Shown: positions 26,364 to 36,794, counted from the first letter of the stretch. The stretch: 64,000 nucleotides of DNA from UPXZ01 sp964568675 (GCA_964568675.1 CAZMQV010000007.1:6067-70066); one strand, 5' to 3'. Program-made: numbers and translations. Notes: generated by a model from the letters alone, not told the origin.

Positions 26364-27917
26364 ATGAAAACACTTAAAAAAATATTATACACTTTCGGTT
26401 TGATTTTTATCTTTAACCTGACCGGATGTACAGAGGTGCTTGACGAGATAAAAGACATTGCTTATGACCGGGCTTTTTCGCCTCTCGAAGTAAAAGCAAT
26501 CATTCGGAATAAAGTGAACGCGGAACTTACCTGGAAAGTTACGAAAGCTGATAGTTATGTGATTGAAGTTTTCAAAAATGACAGTCTCACTTTCGCAGGC
26601 TCACCGGTGCTTACTATTGCTGATATTAAATCAACTGACTTGCCATACACCATAGTTGGCTTGGACGGTGCAACGAAATACTCCGCAAGAATAAAAGCGA
26701 TATTGGCAGATGCAGGCGATTCAAAATGGAGTGGCGTTTTCTTCAAAACTCAAGATGAAAATATCTTCTTGCCATTTATGAATGAAGATATTAAAGCCAA
26801 ATCGGTTGTTTTGCGTTGGACGCCAAGCCCAAAAGTAAGCGCACTAAAAATAACATCCGAAGGTTTGCCCGAAATTGTTCATAACCTCTCGGCTGCAGAA
26901 ATAGCTGCAGGCGTTGCTGAGGTTTCTGGTCTTAATGGTGAAACAAAATATTCAGCCGTGATTTATAATGGTGAAGTTCAACGTGGAAAAACCTCATTTA
27001 CCACTTTGGTTGATCTTGGCAACGCGATACCGGTGAATCCGACCGATGACTTTGCCGCGATACTTGCCGCCGCAAAAGCCGGCGACGCTTTCGCCCTTTA
27101 TCCAGGAACGTATGGGTCAGCTACTAAATTTATAGTTCCCGCGAATGTGGAAATAAAAGCAGTTTATCCAAACGATAAACCGGTGATTATGGGTTATTTC
27201 TCGATTGAAAACAATACTTCCTTGTTGCTGAAAGACTTAGTGATGGACGGTGCCGGATTGCCGGATGGAAATCAATCAATTATTTTCGCTACAGTAGGCG
27301 CCACGTATGGAAATCTGCAAGTAGAAGCTTGTGAAATTAAAAACTATGTGAAAGGTTTGATTTACCTGAATGTTGCGGCTACAGTAGAATCTATTGTAAT
27401 CAACAATTCAATAATACATGATGTAGAATGCTCCGGCGGCGATTTTCTCGACAATCGCTTGGGCGCGTATAAAGTTTTGACGCTTTCCAATAGCACAATT
27501 TATAATAGCGTGAAAGCGCGCGATTTTATCCGTTACGATAATACTTCCGCGGCTTATCCGTCAATTCTACCGGTATTTAATATTGAGAATAATACATTGA
27601 ATGGCGTGGCGAACGATGTAACCAGACGATTGCTGTACATCCGGGTTCCCGGTACGATTAATTTCAGAAGCAACATAGTAAGTAATACATTGGCACATTT
27701 CTCCAATCAAAGTACAACTCCAATTCCAAGTTTTAATAAAAACAACTATTTCGGCGCGCCAGGGTTACTTACCGGAGGTTCAACAGTTTCGAAAATATTT
27801 GACGACAGTGCTTCTATACTTAATCCCGGTTATGCGGCTCCTGCTACGGGTAATTTCAAAGTGTCGAACCAAACAATTATCGATAACGAGATAGGCGACC
27901 CACGTTGGTTGAAATAA
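26364..27917 (+). CDS. Surface lipoprotein with FN3-like domains and beta-helix (SGBP position)
   Basis: A 517-residue lipoprotein (lipobox NLTGC, Cys22). Two fibronectin-III-like modules (about 35-130 and 135-215: ELTWKVTKADSYVIEVFKND; KSVVLRWTPSP) are followed by a right-handed parallel beta-helix (about 225-517) of the chondroitinase-B/DUF4957-DUF5123 kind, with repeated N-N-T-L and I-x-N-N-S-I turns. It occupies the place of a surface glycan-binding protein after susD. Whether the helix binds or cleaves is unclear; I see no certain catalytic set. Ends at a strong terminator. Confidence 0.75.
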   Translation: MKTLKKILYTFGLIFIFNLTGCTEVLDEIKDIAYDRAFSPLEVKAIIRNKVNAELTWKVTKADSYVIEVFKNDSLTFAGSPVLTIADIKSTDLPYTIVGLDGATKYSARIKAILADAGDSKWSGVFFKTQDENIFLPFMNEDIKAKSVVLRWTPSPKVSALKITSEGLPEIVHNLSAAEIAAGVAEVSGLNGETKYSAVIYNGEVQRGKTSFTTLVDLGNAIPVNPTDDFAAILAAAKAGDAFALYPGTYGSATKFIVPANVEIKAVYPNDKPVIMGYFSIENNTSLLLKDLVMDGAGLPDGNQSIIFATVGATYGNLQVEACEIKNYVKGLIYLNVAATVESIVINNSIIHDVECSGGDFLDNRLGAYKVLTLSNSTIYNSVKARDFIRYDNTSAAYPSILPVFNIENNTLNGVANDVTRRLLYIRVPGTINFRSNIVSNTLAHFSNQSTTPIPSFNKNNYFGAPGLLTGGSTVSKIFDDSASILNPGYAAPATGNFKVSNQTIIDNEIGDPRWLK

Positions 27918-27930
27918 ATCTTTAATTCTT

Positions 27931-27965
27931 AGCAATTCTGAATCATGTATTCAGAATTGCTTTTT
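27931..27965 (+). terminator. Terminator/attenuator after the susCD operon
   Basis: A perfect 13-bp stem AGCAATTCTGAAT / ATTCAGAATTGCT, 5-nt loop, then TTTT. It lies only 14 bp before the GH28 start, so it may set the ratio of import proteins to enzymes. Confidence 0.85.
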
Positions 27966-27978
27966 ATAAATCACTGAC

Positions 27979-29622
27979 ATGAAATTCAATTCTTTTTTCA
28001 AAATTAGTAAAATCGTATTTCTTCTCGTCATTACATTTAATTCATTTTCATGTATGAGCCAGAAAACGTTGGGTGCGTATAAGTATGATTATTTATATAA
28101 AAATTTACCATTTGATATGCCTAAAGTGCAGACGCCTCAATTCCCGAAAAATCAGGTAAATCTCATCGACTTGGGTGGAAAACCCGATGGCATCACATTG
28201 AATACATCGGTGTTTGAAAAGGCAATGCAAATTTTGTCCGATAAAGGTGGGGGAACTTTGATTGTGCCAAAAGGCGTTTGGTTTACCGGCCCCATTGTTT
28301 TCCGTTCAAATATCAACATATATCTGGAGAAAGGCGCACTCATACTTTTCTCGTCCGATTTCAATCTTTATCCGTTGGTTGAAACCGTTTTCGAAGGACT
28401 TGATACGCGCAGATGTCAATCACCAATTTCAGGAAGAAATCTTGAAAATATTGCCATTACCGGTTTCGGCACTATCGATGGCTCGGGCGAAGCTTGGCGA
28501 CCATTGAAAAAAGGAAAAGTTACCGATAGCAAGTGGAAAACTGTGGTAGCATCCGGTGGAATTGTGCAAAACGGAAACCAATGGTATCCATCTGTGGGTT
28601 CTCTGAAAGGTGCTGAAATGAGCGACATGAATGTTCCTCGAGCAGACTTAACCGATACGCAATGGCAAGAAATTCGTGATTTTCTCCGACCGGTGATGGT
28701 GAGTTTCATCGAATGTAAAAATGTACTTCTTCAGGGAGTGCTTTTTGAAAATTCACCTGCTTGGAATCTTCACCCGTTGATGTGCGAAAATGTAATTATT
28801 GATGGAGTGTATGTAAAAAATCCAAGTTATTCGCAAAATGGTGATGGACTTGATTTGGAATCATGTGTTAATTCAATTGTTGTTAATAGTACTTTTGATG
28901 TTGGTGATGATGCGATTTGTATTAAATCGGGTAAAGATGAAGATGGGCGGAAACGCGCCAGACCTACTGTGAACCTGATTGTGGATAACTGCAAGGTATT
29001 TCATGGGCATGGTGGTTTTATTGTAGGGAGTGAAATGTCAGCAGGGGTGAAAAATGTTTCAGTAACAAATTGTCAATTTCTCGGAACGGATGTTGGTCTT
29101 AGGTTCAAAAGTACACGTGGTAGAGGCGGTGTCGTAGAGAATATCTATATTTCAGATATTTATATGTTTAACATCGCTACCGATTCGTTCCTTTTTGATT
29201 TGTATTACGGTGGTAAATCGGCTTCGGAGTCGTTGGCCGATGGCGATGATACGCCTCGTGAAGAAGTATTGCCTCCGGTTACAGAGATTACACCGATATT
29301 TAGAAATATCTTTGTGAAAGACATCGTATCGCGCAATGCCCGCAGAGCCATGTATTTCAACGGATTGCCCGAAATGAAAATCAGTAATATCCGGGTGGAA
29401 AATGCTTTCATTACTTCCGAATATGGTGCGGAATTGAATAACGCTGATGGAGTGCAATTTGAGAATGTTCATGTTGAACCGGTGAAAGGCGCGGCATTGA
29501 TCCTGAAAAATGTAGAGAACTTTAACGCAAAAAACTTATCATATAAATCCGGAATAGAAAAACCGATTCAAGTATGTGGTGCTTCTTCGAGCAATGTCGT
29601 TATTAACGATGTTCGATATTGA
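27979..29622 (+). CDS. GH28 polygalacturonase
   Basis: A 547-residue exported glycoside hydrolase of family 28, hydrolysing alpha-1,4-galacturonosyl links in pectin. N-terminal signal peptide with a weak lipobox-like Cys. Domain start AFEKAMQILSDKGGGTLIVPKGV-type region (about 75-95). The catalytic beta-helix motifs occur in order: NGDGLDLESC (near 288), GDDAICIKSGKDEDGR (near 309, the two acid Asp), GHGGFIVGSEMS (near 343) and RFKSTRGRGG (near 375). An exo- or rhamnogalacturonan-type activity is possible. Confidence 0.92.
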   Translation: MKFNSFFKISKIVFLLVITFNSFSCMSQKTLGAYKYDYLYKNLPFDMPKVQTPQFPKNQVNLIDLGGKPDGITLNTSVFEKAMQILSDKGGGTLIVPKGVWFTGPIVFRSNINIYLEKGALILFSSDFNLYPLVETVFEGLDTRRCQSPISGRNLENIAITGFGTIDGSGEAWRPLKKGKVTDSKWKTVVASGGIVQNGNQWYPSVGSLKGAEMSDMNVPRADLTDTQWQEIRDFLRPVMVSFIECKNVLLQGVLFENSPAWNLHPLMCENVIIDGVYVKNPSYSQNGDGLDLESCVNSIVVNSTFDVGDDAICIKSGKDEDGRKRARPTVNLIVDNCKVFHGHGGFIVGSEMSAGVKNVSVTNCQFLGTDVGLRFKSTRGRGGVVENIYISDIYMFNIATDSFLFDLYYGGKSASESLADGDDTPREEVLPPVTEITPIFRNIFVKDIVSRNARRAMYFNGLPEMKISNIRVENAFITSEYGAELNNADGVQFENVHVEPVKGAALILKNVENFNAKNLSYKSGIEKPIQVCGASSSNVVINDVRY

Positions 29623-29720
29623 AATAATAATAAATCATGCGACATTATTCTATGTTCGATAATGCGTATAATCTAATAATGAAAAACAAAAGTCAATCAT
29701 AGCTAAGAATTTGTATTAAA

Positions 29721-32700
29721 ATGAAAACACGCTTTTCTCTTCAGCTTTTTTTTGTGATGCTCTTTGCATTTAATGTGTTCTCTATCAGTGCACAGACAGT
29801 GAATGAAAATGTTTCGCTCACTTGGCCCTTTGGCTTGGGCACAGCCAACCAACTTTGTACCATACAACCAACTATCGCAAATGATTATTTCGCGACAGAC
29901 TGGACAAGTGTCGGTGGTAATTTGAATTATGATGGATACATATTGAAATATGGTGTAACTTTTACGAAATTCAAACCAACAGCTCAAAACAATTCGGCAA
30001 CAGCCAATGATATCGTGGCATTTAACTTCCGACCCAAAACGGGTTTGAAATTTACGCCCACCAACATTGCTTTCGATTGCCAACGCTTTGGAACTGACAA
30101 TGGAAAGATAGATGTCAGTTGGAAATCGAGCGATGGGACAATCACGTCAATCGCCACCGGTCTATCTCCAGCCCGCGATAACTCGGGAGGTGTTACAAAG
30201 GCAAATTATGATTTGAGTGCGCTTGCCATCCCCGAATCGGGAAGTGATTGCGGATTGCTTGTCTATGTTTATAATATCAGTAATACGAAACAAATTGGAT
30301 TGGCAAATGTGGTTGTCAGCGGACATATTCAGGGCACTATCGAAAATGTGGTTACACACACACTATCAACCACAGTTTCACCTGTTAATGCCGGTACAGT
30401 ATCCAACTTGCCTACCGGAACAACTTTTAATTCCGGATCAACCGTTCAGCTTACCGCCACAAGAAAATTTGGATATCAATTCAAAGAATGGCGCAATATT
30501 GTTGACGATTCCGTAATTTCTACAACTAACCCGACTTCAATTACAATGACTTCCGATTTGAACGTAAAGGCTGTTTTTGAACCAATAAACACCTATTCGC
30601 TTGCAGTGAACATTCAGGGAGGCGCTGCTCCATACATGGTGTCGGCTAATCCGGCAGGCACAACAGTCGATGGCAAGTTAATGTATGAAGAAGGCACGTT
30701 AGTAACTCTTACGTCGGTTAGCAATAATATTTTTAGTTTTACCAACTGGCTGTCGGGCGAAACCACTACTTCGTTGCCTGTTCCCATGACTCAAAACCAA
30801 AACATAACTGCTGTTTACAGCGCATTGGATTTTATCGCAGGATGGGATTTTTATCATGCCGGAAACAGCGGGCGACCGGCAGATTTTTATTCAACCGATG
30901 AAAATCTCTCTTCAAACCTCATTTTGCGGAAGGAAGATGGGACATTAAGCGCGTGGCTCGATAAGTCAATCGTGGCAGCAAGTGGATATTATGATAGAGG
31001 TTGCGGGGTTAATTGGAAATCTTTGGCTGATAAGTATTATTTTCAAATTCAGGTAAATGCCAAAGACTTTACAGATTTAGCCGTTTCGGCCGGGATGTTG
31101 TATAATTACAATGCATACTCGATTCAGAAATGCGAATACTCATTAGATAATGTTAATTTTACAACTATTGGAACTTATAATTTGTCTGCAGCGCAAACCT
31201 GGTTCGACCAGACTTTTACATTACCTGCGGATGCCAATCACGCGGATAAAGTGTATATACGATGGATTCCGGACTATTCGTCGGCAACTGTAGGCACGAG
31301 TTATACGAATGACGGTACATCAATCTCAAATATTTATGTTACAGCCCAATCAGCGATATTTAATGACGGTATTGCACCGGTGCTTACAAGTAGCCTTCCC
31401 ACGGCAGGGGAAACTACAGTTTCGGCTTCGGGCAAAATAGTTTTGAATTTCGATGAAAAAGTGAAACTTACTCCAGCAAATAATTCGGGCACATTGAACG
31501 GGAAAAGTATTACACCCGTAGTGTCCGGCAAAACCATCACATTCAGTTATTCGGGACTGGATTATAATTCCAATTATACATTCTCATTTCCGGCGAATTC
31601 GGTATCCGATTTGTCTGATAATATCTTTGCCAATGCGGTGTCGATAGCATTCACCACCATGACCAAACCCGTTGTAACAAAGAAGCTTTTTAATTTTGTA
31701 GTAGGTGTTGATGGCGATTTTAAAGCAGCTATCGCTGCGGCCACAGCAGCATCGGCGTCGGGTGAGCGTTTCAGAATATTCTTCCCGAATGGAGAATACA
31801 ATTTAGGTACGAATACCGGAGATGCAAACCAAAAAACCGTTGTCGCGCTGCCAAATATCTCTTATATTGGTCAAAGCGCCGATGGTGTGGTGTTGTTCAA
31901 CAAACCTACGACTGAAGGAATCGGTGTAACCGCAACAATTAACTTCAATAGCAGTGCCAATAATTTGTATTTGCAGGATATCACCTTATTGAATAAAATG
32001 GATTACCGCACAGGGACGCTCTTGGGTAGGGCTGTCGTATTACAAGATCAAGGAAATAAAAATATCTACAAAAATGTAAATCTGTTAAGTAATCAAGATA
32101 CTTACTATTCGGGTAATGGCAGAATGTACTTTGATGGAGGAAGCATCCACGGAACTGTTGATTTTATTTGTGGTGGCGGCGATGTATTTTTCAACGAAAC
32201 TCTACTCTATTTGGAAAATCGCGCAGGAAACTGTGTTACCGCACCCGCCACTTCAACCAATTGGGGCTATGTCTTTTCCAATTGTACTATTGATGGTTTT
32301 TCCATCAATAATGGGAGCTATCGCTTGGGTCGTCCTTGGCAAAATGCGCCAAAAGCCGTATTCATTAATACAACAATGAATGTGTTGCCTACTGCCGAGG
32401 GATGGGGCGAAATGCAAGTAGTGCCGGCTTTGTTTGCAGAGTATAACAGCAAAACCTCCACCGGAGCTGTTGTTGATTTAACCAATCGTAAAAAAATATT
32501 TACCTACGATGGAGTATCCACAACGGTCAATCCATATTTGACAGCCGAACAAGCCGCCGGTTATACCATTAGTAATGTACTTGGAGGAGCGGATGCCTGG
32601 CAGCCAACGCTATATACCGAGCAAATCCCGGCGCCAGTTGTTGTCGGGAATAACAACACCCTCACTTGGAATGACAATAATTATGTCTTATGTTGGGCTA

Positions 32701-33020
32701 TTTTCAAAGACAATGTTTTTGTGAAATTTGTAACAACTAATAGTTATGAAATCCCATTTAACTCGTCAAGTTCGGTTTATACTGTCAGAGCAGCCAACGA
32801 AATGGGTGGTTTAGGCGACGTATCCAATCCATATACATTTATAACCAACGGAATTGAGAAAACTGCAGGAAATGCTGAATTGGTGAGTCGCACTTTCTTT
32901 AGCCTCGACGGAAGACAAATTGTCGATATTAAATCATTTAAAGGTGTAGTGATTGTTCGTTCGGTGTATTCCGATGGTAGCGTGGTGTCAAGCAAAACAA
33001 TGAAAACGACCAACGACTAA
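29721..33020 (+). CDS. Multidomain secreted pectinesterase (CE8)
   Basis: A 1099-residue exported protein. Signal 1-24; a jelly-roll-like module with DFYSTDENL and HVYIRW-type strands; InlB-like repeats (HTLSTTVSPVNAGTVSNLPTG…GYQFKEW; about 210-365); a second carbohydrate-binding-like module (about 370-545); a Big_5-like domain (SSLPTAGETTVSASGKIVLNFD, about 555-645). The CE8 pectin methylesterase domain spans about 653-926, with NQDTYYSG, GTVDFICGG and LGRPWQN (both Asp and the Arg kept). The C-terminus (FFSLDGRQIVDIKSFKG…SDGSV.S.K) is a sorting-domain-like tail shared with the 39418 protein. It removes methyl esters from homogalacturonan before lyases act. Confidence 0.88.
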   Translation: MKTRFSLQLFFVMLFAFNVFSISAQTVNENVSLTWPFGLGTANQLCTIQPTIANDYFATDWTSVGGNLNYDGYILKYGVTFTKFKPTAQNNSATANDIVAFNFRPKTGLKFTPTNIAFDCQRFGTDNGKIDVSWKSSDGTITSIATGLSPARDNSGGVTKANYDLSALAIPESGSDCGLLVYVYNISNTKQIGLANVVVSGHIQGTIENVVTHTLSTTVSPVNAGTVSNLPTGTTFNSGSTVQLTATRKFGYQFKEWRNIVDDSVISTTNPTSITMTSDLNVKAVFEPINTYSLAVNIQGGAAPYMVSANPAGTTVDGKLMYEEGTLVTLTSVSNNIFSFTNWLSGETTTSLPVPMTQNQNITAVYSALDFIAGWDFYHAGNSGRPADFYSTDENLSSNLILRKEDGTLSAWLDKSIVAASGYYDRGCGVNWKSLADKYYFQIQVNAKDFTDLAVSAGMLYNYNAYSIQKCEYSLDNVNFTTIGTYNLSAAQTWFDQTFTLPADANHADKVYIRWIPDYSSATVGTSYTNDGTSISNIYVTAQSAIFNDGIAPVLTSSLPTAGETTVSASGKIVLNFDEKVKLTPANNSGTLNGKSITPVVSGKTITFSYSGLDYNSNYTFSFPANSVSDLSDNIFANAVSIAFTTMTKPVVTKKLFNFVVGVDGDFKAAIAAATAASASGERFRIFFPNGEYNLGTNTGDANQKTVVALPNISYIGQSADGVVLFNKPTTEGIGVTATINFNSSANNLYLQDITLLNKMDYRTGTLLGRAVVLQDQGNKNIYKNVNLLSNQDTYYSGNGRMYFDGGSIHGTVDFICGGGDVFFNETLLYLENRAGNCVTAPATSTNWGYVFSNCTIDGFSINNGSYRLGRPWQNAPKAVFINTTMNVLPTAEGWGEMQVVPALFAEYNSKTSTGAVVDLTNRKKIFTYDGVSTTVNPYLTAEQAAGYTISNVLGGADAWQPTLYTEQIPAPVVVGNNNTLTWNDNNYVLCWAIFKDNVFVKFVTTNSYEIPFNSSSSVYTVRAANEMGGLGDVSNPYTFITNGIEKTAGNAELVSRTFFSLDGRQIVDIKSFKGVVIVRSVYSDGSVVSSKTMKTTND

Positions 33021-33044
33021 TTTATAAATAAATCAATTAAGAAT

Positions 33045-33830
33045 ATGACTTACAAGTTTAGATATTTTCTCTTGCTACTAATCGGTTGTTGCTGTGTGAG
33101 TTTTAATTCAGAACCTGTTCGTGTTCTGATGGCAGGCGATTCGACCATGGCGGATAAAGTACTGACGAAAACGGTGAAAGACAGCGTAACGGGCAACGAA
33201 ATAGAGGTACCGTTTCTTGAACGTGGATGGGGAATGATGCTCCCGAACTTGCTCAATGAAAAGGCGGTAGTGAAAAACTATGCGAAAAATGGGCGAAGCA
33301 CGCGCACTTTTGTTGAAGAAGGTTTGTGGACAGAATTGATAAATAATGCTCGCAAAGGCGATGTTGTAATCATTCAGTTTGGACATAATGATAGCTCGAT
33401 TTCCAAAGGAGAAAGATACACAAACCCAACTCAATTTCGATTGAATTTTACAGCTTTTGTTGTAGAAGTGAAAGCCAAAGGTGCTATGCCGGTACTTTGT
33501 ACTCCAGTCGCACGTCGAAAATTTAACAATGAAGGTGTGTTGGAACCATCGCACGGCGAATATCCCGAAATTATACGATCGGTAGCTAAGGCGCAAGATG
33601 TACCCCTTGTCGATATGGAAAATATAACTTCGGAATGGTTGATGCGTGAAGGTGTGGAGGGTAGTAAAAAGTTTTTCCACAAATTTCCACCGAGCGTAAG
33701 TCCGCTATATCCCAAAGGATTGGATGATAATACACATTTTAATGAAGCCGGCGCAAAGGAAGTGGCACTTATGTTTGCAGGCGAAGTTAAACGGTTGAAA
33801 ATTAAACGACTAAACTCTTTGATGAAGTAA
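33045..33830 (+). CDS. Rhamnogalacturonan acetylesterase (CE12, SGNH)
   Basis: A 261-residue secreted SGNH hydrolase of the CE12 type. Blocks: GDSTMA (Ser near 34, nucleophile), KNYAKNGRSTRTF, QFGHNDSS (near 111-118) and DNTHFNEAGA (Asp-His pair near 228-231). Removes acetyl groups from pectin (rhamnogalacturonan or acetylated galacturonan). 24 bp after the CE8 gene, so co-transcribed. Confidence 0.9.
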   Translation: MTYKFRYFLLLLIGCCCVSFNSEPVRVLMAGDSTMADKVLTKTVKDSVTGNEIEVPFLERGWGMMLPNLLNEKAVVKNYAKNGRSTRTFVEEGLWTELINNARKGDVVIIQFGHNDSSISKGERYTNPTQFRLNFTAFVVEVKAKGAMPVLCTPVARRKFNNEGVLEPSHGEYPEIIRSVAKAQDVPLVDMENITSEWLMREGVEGSKKFFHKFPPSVSPLYPKGLDDNTHFNEAGAKEVALMFAGEVKRLKIKRLNSLMK

Positions 33831-33933
33831 AAAAAACGTTACATGCCTTATCTGAATTGTCTTGTTTTATTATGGGGCTTTCTGTAAGGATAAAACGTGT
33901 TAGGTATTGATTTACAAAAAAATAGATAGATAT

Positions 33934-35100
33934 ATGAAGAAGATAATTTTAGTAGCGGCTTTGCTCGTAGGAATTTCTTTCACCGGATTTTCCGGAAAAA
34001 AGTATTATGTGAAAATGGCAGATTCGGAAATGAAGCGGAATCCGGAAAGCTGGATGGTTGATTTTTCAAAAGAATTGAAGTGGAATTATTGTCATGGATT
34101 GGAGCTTGAATCCATATTTGAGGTTTATAAGAAGAATGGAGATAAAAAGTATTTTAATTATGCGTTGAGCTATGCCGATACGATGGTTAATAAGGATGGA
34201 ACAATCAAAACCTATAAACTTAAAGAATATAACATTGACCGACTTAATTCAGGCAAAATGCTATTCCCCATCTATGCGGAAACAAAAAATGAAAAGTATC
34301 GGAAAGCTTTAGACCTATTGAAAAGTCAAATGGATTCGCATCCACGCATATCCAATGGTGGCTTTTGGCACAAAAAGATTTACCCGAATCAAGTTTGGTT
34401 GGATGGCTTGTATATGGCAGGTCCATTTCTCGCAGAATATGGCGCTACATTCAATGCGCCCGAACTTTTCGACGAAGTTGCCCTGCAGCTTATTACCGCC
34501 TATGATGATTTGATTGATGCTAAAACCGGTTTGCTTTATCATGGCTGGGACGAAAGTCGTCAACAGCGTTGGGCTGACCCTGTTACCGGGCGATCTCCGA
34601 ATTTCTGGTCGCGAAGCATTGGTTGGTATATGATGGCTATGGTGGATGTTCTGGATTTCATGCCCGCCAATCATCCTCAACGCGCTAAAATTATTGATAT
34701 TTTGAATAAAATGTCCGTATCGATCGAAAAATATCAGGATCCTAAATCCGGAATGTGGTATCAGGTAACTGATCAGGGCAGCCGTGAAGGAAATTATCTT
34801 GAATCATCCGGCTCTGTCATGTTTATTTACACCTGGGTGAAAGCAGCGCAGAAAGGTTATTTACCCAAAGGATACCTTAAAAAAGGGAAAGTTGCCTATG
34901 CGCGGTTTCTGAAGCAGTTTGTAAAACGAAATCCGGATGCAACTATCTCTATCACCAATGCGTGTTCGGTAGCAGGCTTGGGTGGCGATAAAAATTACCG
35001 GGATGGAAGTTTTGAATACTACATTTCGGAACCAATACGTGATAACGACGCCAAAGTTGTAGCTCCATTTATTCAACTTAGTATCTTATTAAATAGATAA
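33934..35100 (+). CDS. GH105 unsaturated rhamnogalacturonyl hydrolase
   Basis: A 388-residue (alpha/alpha)6-barrel of GH105, which releases the 4,5-unsaturated galacturonic acid left by pectin or rhamnogalacturonan lyases. Signal peptide MKKIILVAALLVGISFTGFS; the start at 33934 is chosen because it begins this peptide. Family blocks: WNYCHGLELESIF, YNIDRLNSGKMLFPIY, QVWLDGLYMAGPFLAEY (catalytic Asp in WLDG), RQQRWADP and FWSRSIGWYMMAMVD. Followed at 13 bp by a pectate lyase that makes its substrate. Confidence 0.93.
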   Translation: MKKIILVAALLVGISFTGFSGKKYYVKMADSEMKRNPESWMVDFSKELKWNYCHGLELESIFEVYKKNGDKKYFNYALSYADTMVNKDGTIKTYKLKEYNIDRLNSGKMLFPIYAETKNEKYRKALDLLKSQMDSHPRISNGGFWHKKIYPNQVWLDGLYMAGPFLAEYGATFNAPELFDEVALQLITAYDDLIDAKTGLLYHGWDESRQQRWADPVTGRSPNFWSRSIGWYMMAMVDVLDFMPANHPQRAKIIDILNKMSVSIEKYQDPKSGMWYQVTDQGSREGNYLESSGSVMFIYTWVKAAQKGYLPKGYLKKGKVAYARFLKQFVKRNPDATISITNACSVAGLGGDKNYRDGSFEYYISEPIRDNDAKVVAPFIQLSILLNR

Positions 35101-35113
35101 TTTAGAAAACAAT

Positions 35114-36790
35114 ATGAAATATTTTAGTAAAACGATTGTCGTTGTAACGCTACTCCTTATAGGTGCGATGCAAGTTTTTAGCCAGACACCTGCATTTCCG
35201 GGTGCCGAAGGTGGTGGAAAATTAGCAACCGGCGGAAGAGGAGGAGCTGTGTATTTTGTAAATACGCTCGAAGATAACAATGTTGGCAATGCAGCTACCC
35301 GCGAAGGTTCCCTACGTTGGTGTCTTGGTCAGTCTGCCACTCGAACCATTGTTTTCAGAGTTGGAGGTATTATTAAACTAAAAAGCCGGTTAAACATCAC
35401 CAAAGGAAATGTAACCATTGCCGGTCAAACAGCTCCTGGCGATGGTATTTGCATTATAGACTACGAAGTGGTTGTTGATGCCGATAATGTTATCATGCGT
35501 TACATGCGCTTTCGATTAGGTGATGAAATTACGACTCATGAACCTGACGCGCTTTGGGGTAGATACAAAAAAAATAATATAATTGACCATTGTTCCATGA
35601 GTTGGTCTATTGACGAATGCGCTTCATTCTATTCAAACGAAAATTTTACCATGCAATGGTGTATTATTGCTGAATCGCTCAACAGCTCCATTCATGGCAA
35701 AGGATTGCATGGATATGGTGGAATATGGGGCGGAAAAAATGCTTCATTTCATCATAATTTGTTGGCGCATCATAACAGCCGTAATCCACGATTCAATGGT
35801 TGGAAACGCGAAGGCTTGGATTATTCCAATCCATTGGATGAAGAACGCTTGGATTTTCGAAACAATGTGATTTACAATTGGGGTTCAAACAGTGTTTATG
35901 GTGGCGAATCGGCTGGGAAATACAATATGGTAGCCAATTATTACAAAGCCGGACCTGCTAGCTCGAACCGTAGTAGGGTGCTTCAAGTAAGTATTGACAA
36001 GGGTACTAATATTACTCCAAGATTTGGGAAATTCTATATCGAAGGAAATTACATGGCTGCTTATCCGGGCGTTACTGCCGACAACTGGACGGGCGTGTCC
36101 TATGATTCCGGTGTGGACAAAGTGGCGTGTAAGGCAAGTGTAGCTTTTGAAACAACTCCTATCTTACAACATACAGCCGAAAAGGCATTTGAGAAAGTTT
36201 TGGCTTTTAGTGGCGCGTCATTGAGCAGAGATGCTGTTGACGCTCGCATCACTACCGAAGCCGCTAATGGAACTGCCACTTATTCGGGTTCTGTAACCGG
36301 TAAAAAAGGATTGATCGACACGCAAACTGATGTTGGTGGCTGGCCTGTATATAAATCGGGTACTCCACCCTCCGACTCCAATGCCGATGGAATACCCGAT
36401 GGGTGGCTCGAAACCAATTATCCCGGTAAAATAGCTACTCAACTCAATGAAGAAGGCTACACTTATCTCGAAGTTTATCTAAATAGCATTGTGGCGGATA
36501 TTACATTCAATCAATATCAGGATGCAATAAGCACAGGTGTTGATGATGTGAGTTCAAATGTAGAAGATATTCAGCTAAACTTTAAAAATTCAGGTAATGT
36601 CTTATTTGTGAAATCACTTTCAAATATTGACCGTCTCAGTGTTTTCAATGTATCGGGCGAATTGTTATTAAACCAGCGTGTTAATAGTACGCAAATTGTG
36701 CTAAATACTTCGTTTCTTTCGAAAGGCGTTTATATTGTGAAAGTTTTACTCCAAAACAACCGAAGCGTCGCTTCAAAAGTCATGAAATAA
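35114..36790 (+). CDS. PL1 pectate lyase with T9SS-type tail
   Basis: A 558-residue secreted polysaccharide lyase family 1 protein: signal to FSQ, then TPAFPGAEGGGKLATGGRGG, the usual Bacteroidetes PL1 entry; NVTIAGQTAPGDGICI; NNIIDHCSMSWSIDECASFY; SFHHNLLAHHNSRNPRF; a loop SNADGIPDGWLE near 420. It cuts de-esterified homogalacturonan by beta-elimination with calcium. The last 75 residues (LSVFNVSGELLLNQRV…SKGVYIVKVLL) form a T9SS type A-like sorting domain. Strong similarity to the next gene shows tandem duplication. Confidence 0.92.
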   Translation: MKYFSKTIVVVTLLLIGAMQVFSQTPAFPGAEGGGKLATGGRGGAVYFVNTLEDNNVGNAATREGSLRWCLGQSATRTIVFRVGGIIKLKSRLNITKGNVTIAGQTAPGDGICIIDYEVVVDADNVIMRYMRFRLGDEITTHEPDALWGRYKKNNIIDHCSMSWSIDECASFYSNENFTMQWCIIAESLNSSIHGKGLHGYGGIWGGKNASFHHNLLAHHNSRNPRFNGWKREGLDYSNPLDEERLDFRNNVIYNWGSNSVYGGESAGKYNMVANYYKAGPASSNRSRVLQVSIDKGTNITPRFGKFYIEGNYMAAYPGVTADNWTGVSYDSGVDKVACKASVAFETTPILQHTAEKAFEKVLAFSGASLSRDAVDARITTEAANGTATYSGSVTGKKGLIDTQTDVGGWPVYKSGTPPSDSNADGIPDGWLETNYPGKIATQLNEEGYTYLEVYLNSIVADITFNQYQDAISTGVDDVSSNVEDIQLNFKNSGNVLFVKSLSNIDRLSVFNVSGELLLNQRVNSTQIVLNTSFLSKGVYIVKVLLQNNRSVASKVMK

Positions 36791-36794
36791 ATTT

